From positions 32,315,951 through 32,379,950 of the forward strand of contig CM066917.1 of the NCBI GenBank assembly GCA_033964015.1: 64,000 bases of DNA. Direction: 5' to 3'. Under the pieces are notes generated by a model. The model was not told where the DNA came from. It saw only the letters and a list, made by a program, of their open reading frames with translations, and ran no database searches. The position numbers were made by a program, and so were the translations under genes. Shown here piece by piece: positions 24,673-36,600 of this stretch (within the stretch, counting starts at the first letter, position 1; the number at the start of each line of letters is the position of its first letter). Origin of the DNA: Scolanthus callimorphus. Taxonomy: Eukaryota; Cnidaria; Anthozoa; Actiniaria; Edwardsiidae.

Positions 24673-26406
24673 TGCTCTGCTCTTGGTATTTTTCCTCTGA
24701 AATTTCACCAACTTCTGTGTCGTGACTTTCAAAGTTGTGTCGTGTTTTATAGGAAACGTTAGGGATATTTGAGCTGTAGGAACTCGAAACTTCTTATCTT
24801 ATCAGAGATGAAACGAATCAAGTTGAGAAGAGGAGTTGTCTTTAGTTGTTTTGATAAATAAAAGGTAATTAAACGCGCGTTCCACGAGGGACCTTTCAAT
24901 TCACCTGGACTCTCTGTATCAGGCAGCTGTCAAAAGGACGCGTCACCCGTCAAGTGAAACCAATGTTCAAGAGATTCTATTAAATTGAAACTAAAAAAAT
25001 GGAATTGGAAGTGGGAGTATGTTAATAGAGCTTGTTTAAAAGCGCGAATTATTGTCGCTCTTGTTATCAGCTAAGTTTTATCTTCGCAATACTAAGGCGA
25101 GGAGATATCCCAAATCAGTTAAAATGATAAGCTCCCCGTGGCGAGCAACTTGTCAACGATGTGCAGCTTTCACTACAGCTAGCTTTATTGGAATAAGTTT
25201 AAACAAGGGATACCGGCACTCAATGACGAGTTTATCGCTAAATTCTTCGGTAACGACATACTCGAGATATCGCGTGCCCATGGCGAAGTTTGAGGCAATT
25301 TTGAATTCTGTCCAAAAAACTCGTAATACCGGAAAATAATTATCTTATTTGCGCTCTGGGCACTAAAACAGGACTAAAGCAGCGGTTTCCTGTCTGGGTG
25401 ATTTTGTTCCTGAATTGAATGTTATTAGTTACCCGCCATATACACACCCTTAGCTAAAATACCAAAAGCACATGCACCTTTCTATATTTAGCTATATTTG
25501 CCTATGACTGTTTTTGATAGTAGATTTGCCACACATGCATGTTTGAAAGACAAAATCTCATTGGTTAGTATTGTTAGTAAATTGTTTAGTATTCCTTCAC
25601 ATCAATCCCCAGGAGTTTGTCCATTTCGACCTTTTGTTCCTCCTGTTCTACATTTATCTTGCTTTTTCAGCTGTAGTTCTTTAAAACAAACGATAAGGTG
25701 GATGCCAGAGGTCACAATGCTGGTTGCCGTGCTTCAGTCTAAACAAAGCCCATCTGATTCAGCCCGTCGGGTGGGTCGAGGTAACCATAGCTAAACAAAG
25801 CCCATCTGATTCAGATCTCCTTTCACGTCTGATAGATAGAATGGGTCGGGGTAACCATAGCTGAAAGAGATAATACAAGTGACTGTTAAGTACTGCCACA
25901 TAGAATTCGGCAAATATGTAGCTCGGTTTTAAAAAGCACTTCGTGTTTATCAGCAAACACTTGTTGGACGCCGACTCCCCAGGCTTGCAGCTCGGCTATA
26001 AGCACAAACACTGAAGATGGTCACCGCCAGAGGGTTTATTGCGTCCTCAGTGGTTCTTTGACGTCGTCCCCCCTGAAAGTGGGTAGGGTAGTGAAGGGAA
26101 GGCGGGACCTCGGTTTATTGTCTCATCCGAAAGATGGAAACGCAATAGAACAAAGTTAAACTCACAATATGGACCAGTTTCGACCACAACCCGAAACAGT
26201 ATGAACATTTCCTTTGTCCCGGCCGACAGTTGAGTCCCGGAATCACAGCAGTGAGAGGACGCTGAGCGTCACGCTAAGTCAAGCATCTTCTCAAAAAAAA
26301 GATAGTTTAAAAGTCGATAGCTGTCAAAAGGGTAATGGCTCTACATATGGATTCTCGCACAATATAGCGGGGAGAGTTGACAAATATTCAGCAGTTTGAC
26401 ACTTAC
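24673..26406. other. spacer between CH gene and Deltex-like gene
   Basis: No gene is supported. It should hold the last exon of the minus-strand Deltex-like gene (the end of its Deltex domain), but I could not find a convincing one. 25770-25870 holds a direct duplication of CAAAGCCCATCTGATTCAG and GTCGGGGTAACCATAGCT-like words. The reading frame at 25052-25339 has no recognisable domain. Confidence 0.4.
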
Positions 26407-29400
26407 GATTCAGGCCCACCGCTAATGACCGTCTTGTGCAGGACATTCCATACGATCTGATTATCCCTCTGGCTTGTCATCGAGAACCCAATCTTGAACA
26501 CCATTCTCGCTTCGAACGCTTTCTGCAGTAAACTAAGCACCTCCCTCCCCTCCGTAGTGTCCGTAAATAGGCCACCCTGTCCGTGCCCGTGTATGGCTGT
26601 CCGGGATTGGGCTGGAACTCGTTCTGTATCCCACCAGGGAATGAATATTGGACGATGATTGTATTATGGCCTTCGTAGCCTGGAAGACTGAATTGCCGCT
26701 TGCGGAACCTCATACATCTGTAACGAATAGAAAGAAATATAGTAGAATAAAATATTATCACTCTTTGTGTCTTTGCTAGATTCTCTCTAACTCTCCAAAC
26801 ACATTCCCAATTAAAATGTGACAGCATTCCCAAGTAAAATATAATAGACCATTTCCCAATAACGCCAGCGCCCACAAAACATTAGCTAAAAAGTCGAGCT
26901 CTGTCCAAGTTCTAGTAGGTGTTCGTTTTGAGGCAGTGGCGGATCCAGGATTTTACTAAGGGGGGTTCCGTTTCTTCTTTACTTCTTCAAAGACTGATAC
27001 GGGCAATATATTAAGGAGAGCTAGTCCGCCAGCGGTCAGTGTATTACAATAAAATCCTTATATTGTTCTCGTGCTCAAGGAAACCCTTGGAAACCCCTCT
27101 GTAATCGAGCTAACATGTCGATAAGAAATAAGTCCCACCCACATGTCAAGATGAAGTCGGATCTGGACCCCTATCGACCTGCTACTGGGAGACCTACCGT
27201 TCTGTTGCACCCACAAGTCAAGATGAAGTCGGATCTGGACCCCCATCGACCTGTTACTGGGAGACCTACCCTTCTGTTGCACCCACAAGTCAAGATGAAG
27301 TCGGATCTGGACCCCCATCGACCTGTTACTGGGAGACCTACCCTTCTGTTGCACCCACAAGTCAAGATGAAGTCGGATCTGGACCCCTATCGACCTGTTA
27401 CTGGGAGACCTACCCTTCTGTTGCACCCACAATTCAAGATGAAGTCGGATCTGGACCCCTATCGACCTGTTACTGGGAGACCTACCCTTCTGGTTGAGTA
27501 CCACGTGGTTTTGAAGCTCCCTGCGCATGCTCAGTTCCAGGTCCGTCGTCTTGAGGATCTCTACATACGGGACACGTCGGACGTACCGCCAGTGCTTCGT
27601 TCAAGCAGGAGACACAGAATGTGTGGCCACATTTCTCGAGGGTGGACGTTGGCTGCTTGAAAGGACCCAGACAGACAGGGCAGTTCGGAAGAATATGATT
27701 ATCTGAAATGAAGGTTCTGAAAGCGTGAACGATCAAGCAAAACAGAAATCCTAAGGAATCCTAAGGCTCATCTTACCTGCGTCAAGTATATAGAAAACTG
27801 ATGCGGGTAATGCTACAATATCGTATACAATTATCCTGTAAGGAAACGCCCTAGTCATATCAGACAACTTACCGTTCTCAGTAAGCTTCCTTTTCCTGAG
27901 CCTTGGTGTGATGCTTCTGGGTCAGTGGAGTCCTGGCCCTGCGCAGGCGCTCTAGTCTGCTCATCTTCCTTTCTAGCGTGCGTTTGTGCTTCTCCACCAC
28001 GTTCTTGTGCTCTACCTCCATGGAACACTTTTGGTCGTGCACCTCCAAAAGCTTGAGGGGTTTTACTTTCACCAGGTAAAGATGGCAGTCTCCTTGCGGA
28101 AGTACCTTTTGATTCTCCTTGCATTTTGCCGCTAAAGGATTGCAAAGGGACGTTGCGCTTGCTTGCCATCTCTTCTTGTTTTCTTTCATCACGGACAACA
28201 GATCCTGATTGTGATTTCCTGGAAATCGTTACATCACCAAAAACATCGCGTACGGTAGTTGTTGGTAGTACTTTTGCAGCTCGTCTCTCTGATTCAGTTT
28301 TCTCTGTTTGGTCGACTGGTTTTGACTTGATGGTAGAAGACTGAGACCCAAGGACAGGGGATGATTTTGCTTTGTGCATTGAACTCGCAGTCCGCCAAGA
28401 AGCATTCGTGTCCATCTTCTGGGCACTAGGAGCCTTGGTCATCATTCGGGTAGCATTTCCACTATCCGCCACATTAGAGACCATCACATTTGGTTTCCTG
28501 CTCGTAGTAGCAAGATTACCAGGCCCGTAGCGCTTTCTGAACTCTTTAGCAAACACTACTACAGTTTGCGCATCAATATTCAAAAACCTGACATCAGTAA
28601 CGCCATCTGCGTTTGAATCACTCAAGGCGTGGTTATAGTCCTCGACAACGTCAAACATCACCCTGGCACAGATATCCTTGGGTACTCCATAGATACCCGA
28701 ACCGACGGAAGGGATGGCGATAGAGCGCATGTCATGATTTTCAGCGGTGTGAAGAGATTCTAGACATGCATAGTAAAGTTTTTCCATCGATTCATCTTTT
28801 GTGAATTGGTGCCATTCTGGGCCAACTGTGTGAATGACCCCTGGAAGAATGAAACACACAATCATAGTGTTTATCGTCTGAGCTCAAGTTTTAACTTTAC
28901 TGAGCTTATACGAAGAGAGGGTGAGCCACACATGCCATGGCCTTGTATAACCTGTTCATATTACCGGTGCTTCGAGCAAACAATAATGAGACCGAAATAT
29001 ATCGACGAATGCAGGCCCGTAAGAGGGAGGTTCGAGGAGTTCGAACGAACCCTCCTTGTGACCAGGTTTTTTGTCACAAATAGGAAGGAATACGAGAAAT
29101 TCTATAAATTTGGTTGATGCAGGGTTTTTTTCTGAAAACTGAGGAAAACGAACCCACCTCCAAGAATGCGAGCTACGAGCCTGGAATGTTTGATTGTTTG
29201 ATCTTTTATGGCTCCAATGCTCAAGTATGAAATTCGGGCAACGTAGATAGTTAAAACGCGCCAGTTATCCTACTGAATGCATTATCGATCTCTCTAGCTA
29301 CTACCGTTTATAAGAAGGAACGCTTGTTAGATTCTGAAATAACACTTGATTTGGAAGACCCACCTTTGCAAGGTAACTTTCCAGCCGATGTCATCACCGC

Positions 29401-32400
29401 ATCACCAGTCTGCAGTTTTCCAAATTGTTTGATGATCTTGAAGGATTCTTCTTGTATTTGACGGCCTCCTTTGCTAAGGATCGCCCCAGCAACCCCCTCC
29501 CCAAGCACGAGGTCCACGTTAGCCGCGTTGACGATCACATCCACGTACTCGTCAGTGATGTCCCCCTGGTATACTGATATCTCGACTGGATCTAGGGGGG
29601 AGGCAGAATGGTTTATATCAAACTACAGAGACATTTTATTTAGGTCAAGGAGACAGTGATGTCCCCCTGGTATACTGATATCTCGACTGGATCTAGGGGG
29701 GGGGCAGAATGGTTTATATCAACTACAGAGACGTGCTATTTAGGTCAAGGAGACAGTGATGTACCCCTGGTATACTGATATCTCGACTGGATCTGAGGGG
29801 GGACAGAATGGTGTATATCAACGACAGAGACATTTTATTTAGGTCAAGAAGACAGGCGAGGAAAACAAGATGGAATGCACCTTTGCCAAATATCGATTCT
29901 GTCTTTTTGCTTTTCGGTATCTGTTCCGTAAGGTAAGGCAACATGGGCAAAACTAGGATAGACTTTAAAAACGCGAATTCAGCCTTTATCGCTCCGAATC
30001 AACCAAGAGGAAATTCAAGTTTCTTTCGCGCAGTTGCATCATTGTTCACCTGAAATTAACCCGCAGAAAACAACTATTGAGTGTGTTACTGCTTTAACTT
30101 TCAAGAAAACATTGCTAAAACATAGATAGCTGGCAGCATTACCGTTACGAGATACACTTTTGTTTTCGTTCAACAGATACGAGGGCAGCTCCAACAAGTG
30201 CGTCCCACATTGACTTTATAACAGGGTGTGGACAAAGCAAGTTCTGTTGGCGTGCCCCAACATGCATTGCGGGCATCTAACACAGGGTGACCGTATACTA
30301 CAATATCCCGGCATACTTGCTCGGGGAACAGCCTCCTCGGTGGAGGGCTTTATAGAAACTGTGAAGACTTCCAGTCATTACTACTAAGTTTCTACACTGC
30401 TTCCCCCCCCCCCCCCCCCCCGTGCCATATTTCCTTTAGGAGTTTTTGCACAATAATATTTAGATTTGTCTTGTGACTTACCCAGACGATGCTTGAGCCT
30501 GATGTTCTTGATTCCACTTGGTTCATTTCACAGTTAGACGCCTGTCCATCTCTGTTGCTAAGGTCGTCATCAGTATCTTCGTCATCAGTATCTTCGTCAT
30601 CATCTTCATCATTAGATTCATCGTCTTCATCATTACCGCCCTCCTCATTATCATATTCGTCATCATTATATTCATCGTCTTCATCATTACCGCCCTCCTC
30701 ATTATTATCACCTTCATCATCAACATGTAATGTGATCTTCACCTCTTCTCCAACTCTTTTTAAAAACTCATCAACAATTCGGCCTTCACCAGTGACCTCC
30801 CATGCCTTTCTGTCTGCGGCTATTGCCACCACAATAGGAAGCTGCCTTGACACCTCAGAAACAACCTTTCTCAGTGTCCTTTCGTCTTCTTGGTTTGACG
30901 CAAGAAACTTGGAAGACGAGATCTGTGAGGCTACTTTGTCGTACTCCTTAAATAGTTCCTTTAAAGCCGTATCAATCAAGGCAAGACTACAGCTGTATTC
31001 TGGGTGAACGAGTGCTCTTGATTCTTCCAAACGAGCCTCCAGTTTCACTTTAAATTTGCTCTCGATGTCTTGAATTTCACGTTTGTGAGATTTGTAGAAG
31101 ACCTTCCAGATATTTTCTGATACGAGTTGGAACTCCCTCGCCTCCACTGTCCCTTCCTTCTTGTTCAATTTCTTTGCTTCGGCGCCAACAACAGTTTGGC
31201 GTTCTGATCGGTTCTGAATAATCGAAGGTTTTAGCAAGGACTGTTTATTGGTAATTTTTTGATATTCATTCTCGTGCATTACTTGTGTTGTCGTCTTTTC
31301 AAAGGGAGGTCCTTGTGCGCTACTTTCTAGATTCCAATGATCATCCGAATGTGTCTTGATCCTTCGGTTATCTTTTTGTTCTTTCCTCTGCATTCCACCA
31401 GTCGCTATTCCTTGGCAACCATCATCCAGATTCCTCCCTTTCATAATGGTTTGTTTAAACGTTTCATTGCCTTCCTTCTTCTCCAGTTCAACTTTCGCTA
31501 CCTCTACACATTGGCCACTCCGTTTTCCATCATCCAAGTTCTCGCGTTTCTCGTCTTCCAAACTTGCAATTGCGTTATAATCATCCATTCCCTCCAAACC
31601 ATGACACATGACACTTGGACTCTTGCCTGTGCCTATTTCTTTCCTAATCTCTCGCTTATCTGCGCCCTCTCCACGGTTAAGGCATTTTCTTGGCCCATGT
31701 ACTGTGGACGATCGATGGTCGACTTGACGACTCGAAGCCAAGTATTCGTTTAACCGTTTGTGACAATTACACACTTGTTCGTATGAGCCCCACAAGAGAA
31801 AGTCTGATTTCTTGGAAATCCAGAATGACGTGCCTGTTTCGGAGGCGAGTTTTTGAATAAGAAATTTCAGCTGCTGTTCGCCAGAAACAGGGAACAATTT
31901 CTTGTTCAGGACAGCCGTTACCTCTGAGAACACCTGGGTGAAAACGAAAACGATTACAAAAACATAAAAACAAAATCCACTTGTGCCAAAACCCACAAAC
32001 AAAATCCGCGACTTACATATACTTTCAGGGAGGGGACACTTCCATTTTGGAGCGAGGTTGCAAGGTCATCAAAAGTTATCACTTTACTTGGAGAATTTAA
32101 CCCCTTGATGCTACCAATTATAAAGTTGTGTTTACTCCTAATGACTGCAAAAGTCATCCCAACCTATGCCATGTTTTCAGCACATAGCAGTCGTTAGACA
32201 AGACTAGACTGGTAGATATGGCTGGATCATCCGGGTTCGAACTCGGGACTGTCTGCATAGCGTGTGTGTGAATACACACTACTGTGCCTCCTTAAATTGG
32301 GACTACAACCAAATCCGAAATCAGGAAATTATCTGGATAATCCTGAGCTAGAGTTTGGTTGGTAACTAGCGTTCTTGGCGGGCTTCCAGTGGTTATGTAG

Positions 32401-35400
32401 GATACGTGACGTCACCCGAGGGGCTTTCGGTCCAGACCTCTCTTTTCCTCGCCATGTCCTACCACAGGTAACCCTCCAGAACGCCAAGGACTCTATAAGA
32501 AGCTCTGGGGCAGTTCCGGATGAAAATAGTGGCTCATCATTGAGCAGAAGACGATTGAAACTCGATGATACAAAACTGAGTCGCAGTCCCACTTACTCAG
32601 AAAACCCTCAGTCAGCCGCCATTTCGTCAACAACAACAACAACAAAATACTTTATTTGTCCTCTGAGATAATTAATTACATAGTATTGGAAATAGATTAT
32701 AGCGGGGAGAACAAAGCTACTTAAAAATGGCAAAGGCTAGTCGAGTTAAGGTGGATCGACCCAGTAATTTTGTACCCATGCCAACCAATTTTGAACCTCA
32801 TACAAAAGCAGGTTGATTTCTATCGCGCAGCCAATATAACACACATACTACCCATAGACTGAAATATATGTCAGTACAAAATTTGAGGAGATCGGAGTTA
32901 GTATCACGCGACAATTGGGCCACGCCTATTTCCACTCTCACACCAGCTTCAGGCTGTAACGACATTTTTCGAAAAATGCTCTACGGTACCTCGAGATTGA
33001 CTGATTGCCTACGTGTAACCGAAGTTTGACTAAATTCTACAGACCGATCTGAAGATACTTTAGGATTTATAAATCAGGGCTATAATTTATGTAAAATCCA
33101 GTGTTATGAATTAACATGACAGAGTTTGGTACTTCATGGTTATAGATTGAAGGTTTTTATAGCCCAATCTATTTGTAATTGTTCAAGGAAGGTCATGCTT
33201 TTGATTAAAATTTAATATTATTTTGCGATTTCGAAAATATAGAAATGTACGTATCAAGATAATTCCTCCACGAATCGGCTCAACGCGAAATTTTGGCCTA
33301 CTTTCACGAAATTTGGTCTGATTTAAAAAATCGTAGTTTTTTTTCGCTCCAAAATTTTAGACGACTCCAATCGATCAATGTAAAGTTTATCTCCGCCGTT
33401 TCATATCAATTGAAATGTTCTATGGGCATCAACTGTGGACGCAAAGATCAGTAAATATTGGATGGATTCGTGTAGTTTCCGCTCAGGGACTTGCTTTTGT
33501 TCTTCCAATGCGGCACACGTTGATATTCGCGGTTGACTGCTCTCCGAATCGTCCCCGACATATGGTAATTAAATGCATAACAAAAGACCAAAGAACCTCA
33601 GAAAATTATCATACATCGGAGACTAGCCAAGCAAGGACAAGCCCACGTGCGCTCCATTGGAATTCGATTTTGTGCCGAATGGGGAACAAAAGCAAATCCC
33701 AGAGAGAAACTATAGAATTAATCCAATATTTACCGATCTTTGCGTCCCCAGTTGACAGTCTTAGAGGATTTCAATTGCTATGAAACGTTTGAGACAAACT
33801 TTACATTGATCGATTGGAGTCGTCCAAAATTTTGGAGCGAAAAAAACTACGATTTTTTAAATCAGACCAAATATCGTGGAAGTAGGCCCAAATTTCGCGC
33901 TGAGCCGATGCGTGGAGGAATTATGTTGATACGTACATTTCTATATTTTTCGAAATCGCAAATAATATTTATTTTTTATCAAAAGCATGACCTTCCTTGA
34001 ACAATTACAAATAGATTTGGCTATAAAAGCCTGCAATTTATAACCATGAAGTACCAAACTCTGACATATTTATTCACTTCACTGAATTTTACATAAATTA
34101 TAGCCATTATTTATAAATCCTAAAATATCTTCAAATCGGTCTTGTAGAATTTAATCAAACTTCGGTTACACGGAGGCAACTACTCCATCTCGAGGTACCG
34201 TAGAGCATTTTTCGAAAAAATGTCGTTACAGCTTGAAACTGGGCTGAGAGTAGAAATAGGCGTAGCCCGATTGTCACGTGATACTAACTCCGATCTCCCC
34301 AACTTTTGTATTGACATGTATTTCAGTCTATTGGTAGCATATGTGTTATATTGGCTGCGCGATAGAAATCACCTGTTTTTATATGAGAGGTTCAAAATTG
34401 GTTGGCATGGGTACAAAATTACTGGGTCGATCCACCTTAAGTAGCTAAAAGTCAGACAGATCATATCAGGATTAAGTAAAGAGTACTATGAGGACAGAAA
34501 TAAAATTCAGCATAGCATGATACCGAGTCAGTTTCCATAGGATGATTTGGGGAATGTAGTCCGATATTTTCGATTGAATTTGGTATAAATTGCAGTATTT
34601 TTAAAAGCTTTATTTGTGACAATTATTTGAATATTTCTCAAAGCTTTGTTGCGTCACTTACAGGTTCTTCTGTATCAGGACCACGTGTTTGACGTTTACT
34701 ATACCGCGTGACTTCCAACACTTTGTCATTGATCCGATGGACCTTTGAAAGTGCTTTAGCTAAACCTGTCACAAGCAAAAACAGTATGCAATCAGTCATA
34801 GGATGCAGTAGTAGCACGCAAACAACAAACGTACTGCGCACTGGCCCTGTGTGCACCTAAAAAGAACGAAACAACGCCAACTAAATAACCACACTTGATG
34901 GTCAGCCCCTGAGGGATACCAGAATGACCACAGGGAGGCCGTCACCCCTTGCCCTTTTATTTACGATTCATTTTGAATTTCGGGCGAGAAAACAAATTTT
35001 AAAACTGTAGTGACGTCACTGATAACGTCATACATTGTGACCACATTGCTGTCGTCTATGTCAGGAAAAGCAGACACGCCGTGGGGACTTCTGGTCCCCT
35101 AGTTGTTTCAAGTTTGGTACCCGAACATCCCCCCCCCCCCCCCCCCCCCAAGCTAAGAACGGACTCAGGACTCAAAATATCGGTTGTACAGGATGATTGA
35201 ATGAAAGTTGATTGATTGTATTGTTATTTCTATTACACAAGGCTATGTGATGACTCACTATAGAATGTAATACAGTCACTAGCGAAGCACAGCTCATGTA
35301 AGTGAAGTCAATTAAACAAACGTACGGACCTTCGGCTATATTCAAATAATTATGATTATTTGGGGAGCCTGTGCATGAACCACATATCAGAGAGATTTGA

Positions 35401-35572
35401 ACACACCTTGCTCGTCTTTGAATCCCACCACGGCCTCTCCACTTTGTAACAAGACAACGTTGTCAACATCTTCGCTGCCCGTCTGCCGGAAATGTGAGCG
35501 AACCTCGTCTTTTGTGATATTTGCTGGCAACCCTCGCACCAGAACGGTCCTCAAACTCAAGTCACTGTCCAT
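26407..35572 (-). CDS. RRM / macro domain / RING / Deltex C-terminal multidomain E3 ligase
   Basis: Minus-strand exons: 35572-35407, 34765-34662, 32144-32017, 31933-30482, 29591-29364, 28840-27873, 27702-27486, 26717-26407. Domains: an N-terminal RRM-like fold ([19 protein letters not shown], as in PARP10/14 and DTX3L); a charged region with possible KH-like folds and an Asp/Glu tract (30545-30735); a macro domain ([41 protein letters not shown]) over two exons; a Ser/Lys-rich linker; a C3HC4 RING ([24 protein letters not shown]); and a Deltex domain ([34 protein letters not shown]). Likely role: ubiquitin ligase acting on or with ADP-ribose in the stress or antiviral and DNA-damage style of DTX3L (inferred). 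Single-base losses break the frame near 26577 and about 27900. The joins between 34662 and 32144 and between 30482 and 29591 are one base out of phase (missing exon or lost base). The 3' terminal exon was not found. Confidence 0.82.
27136..27495. repeat. 72-bp minisatellite carrying the RING-exon splice donor
   Basis: Five copies of a 72-base unit (CACCCACAAGTCAAGATGAA ... GGGAGACCTACCCTTCTGTT) with few differences. On the minus strand each unit contains AACAGAAGGGTAGGTCTCCC, almost the same as the exon-intron border ACCAGAAGG/GTAGGT at 27486/27485. The array therefore seems to have grown from the 5' splice site of the RING exon. A length of 72 keeps reading frames open, which is not evidence of protein. 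Confidence 0.93.
29558..29850. repeat. triplicated acceptor and 5' end of the macro-domain exon
   Basis: Three direct copies of a segment of about 95-100 bases (GTGATGTCCCCCTGGTATAC, TCTCGACTGGATCTAGGGGG, AGAATGGTTTATATCAA, TTTAGGTCAAG) begin at about 29558, 29656 and 29757. On the minus strand each has a C-rich tract, an AG acceptor and the first 40 or so coding bases of the macro-domain exon ([12 protein letters not shown]). Only the copy nearest 29591 continues into the full exon. Confidence 0.85.
32750..34436. mobile_element. 1.7-kb foldback element flanked by TTAA
   Basis: An almost complete palindrome. The left end GGTGGATCGACCCAGTAATT meets its complement at the right end, and similarity between the arms runs inward to about 33520 and 33660 (for example CCGATCTTTGCGTCC against GGACGCAAAGATC), leaving a loop of roughly 140 bases. 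TTAA lies outside both ends (32746-32749 and 34437-34440). The arms differ at many single positions. No transposase is seen. It sits in the intron of the Deltex-like gene where the exon phases do not match. Confidence 0.88.
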
Positions 35573-36600
35573 TCTTAATTCACTAGCAATACTAATAAAG
35601 CATAGTAACAAATACTGAGGTCCCACAACGAAATCTCTCTGGTCTGGACTGGTGATGAGACTGAAAGCGGAAGTAATATATTTGGGGTCGTGTTTTAATT
35701 TATTCGCACGATTTCGGGGAAGTACCCAACGTAACGATTACCGAATGAGAAATGACAAAACAAAATATTTCTGGCTAGTTTTAATAACCAAATTTAATGA
35801 TTACAAGTAAAACTTGTCATGAGGTTCATATTCCTCGAATAGACCGTTCTGGACGTGAAAATTAATTCCAAAATTCGAGGCACGAAATTAATGTTGTTCG
35901 TTACCGAAAGTAGATACAGCGTGAGTACTCTGAATAAATTATCGCGAATTCTCGGAAATGTTGATTGGAGCTCTCGGAATATGTTTGCATATGTTTTTAA
36001 TTTATGAAATCCCCTCGGTTTCCCTAAAATAATGTCTCGTTTTCAGGGGACGTTTCCCGTGCAATAACACACTATCCCGGGAAAATACCTCGACTAAATA
36101 TTTATTAATTATTCATTATATCTACATGATATTATGCGATTCAATAGCTTTATTTATAAACAGGATCCCATGCTAGAAAGGGGTGGACCATTTTTTGCGT
36201 CTGAATTTTTTTCTTTCGGGGTTTAGGTTAGGCCACAGGATTGGGAGGGAAGCGTTGTGTTACAGGATGACATAGACATAGACACCTTTATATCTAGGGG
36301 TGGGAAGCGTTGCGTTACAGGATGGGGAGGGAAGCGTTGCGTTGCCGAAAAAGTTCTGATTTTCTTTGCGCTGCGTTCTCGGTCTTTCCTGATTTGTTAA
36401 TTGCTTATTAACATTTTCAGTTTAATAGCATTTCTATGTAATTTTAAAAAATATAGAAACAGTTCTAGTTTTGAAAAAAAGAAGAAGAATCTGTCTGATC
36501 TTTCTGGTGAAAGAGTTCGAGCTTATTTTTTCTTAGATCTCTAACCACCACGGCTAGAAACCGAGCCCAGCCCGAGTTTTGCATAGCCGCAAAAAGGACA
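35573..36600. other. spacer between Deltex-like gene and SIAE copy A
   Basis: Contains the 5' flank of the Deltex-like gene and no reading frame I can support. 36175-36365 holds two or three copies of GGGAGGGAAGCGTTGCGTTA-like words and begins with GGGGTGGACCATT, the same end sequence as the element at 40697, so a fragment of that family may be present. Confidence 0.45.

Noticed and set aside
25052..25339. 95-codon plus-strand frame
   Set aside because: No recognisable domain, no splice context and ordinary for chance in this composition.
27058..27660. Reading frames of 156 and 181 codons with repeated GRSPSNRS or KMKSDLDP words
   Set aside because: They follow the 72-base minisatellite, and the right part is antisense to the RING exon.
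27878..28198. Charged minus-strand frame that looks like a coiled coil
   Set aside because: It overlaps the linker exon in another frame and would need two changes to enter and leave it; one lost base near 27900 joins the main frame to the RING exon more simply.
30489..31007. Ser-rich plus-strand frame of 172 codons
   Set aside because: It is antisense to the Asp/Glu tract of the Deltex-like gene (GAC/GAT against GTC/ATC), where all frames are biased to stay open.
32225..32260. tRNA-like B box (GGGTTCGAACTCGGG)
   Set aside because: No cloverleaf, A box or acceptor stem can be drawn around it; at most a decayed SINE fragment.
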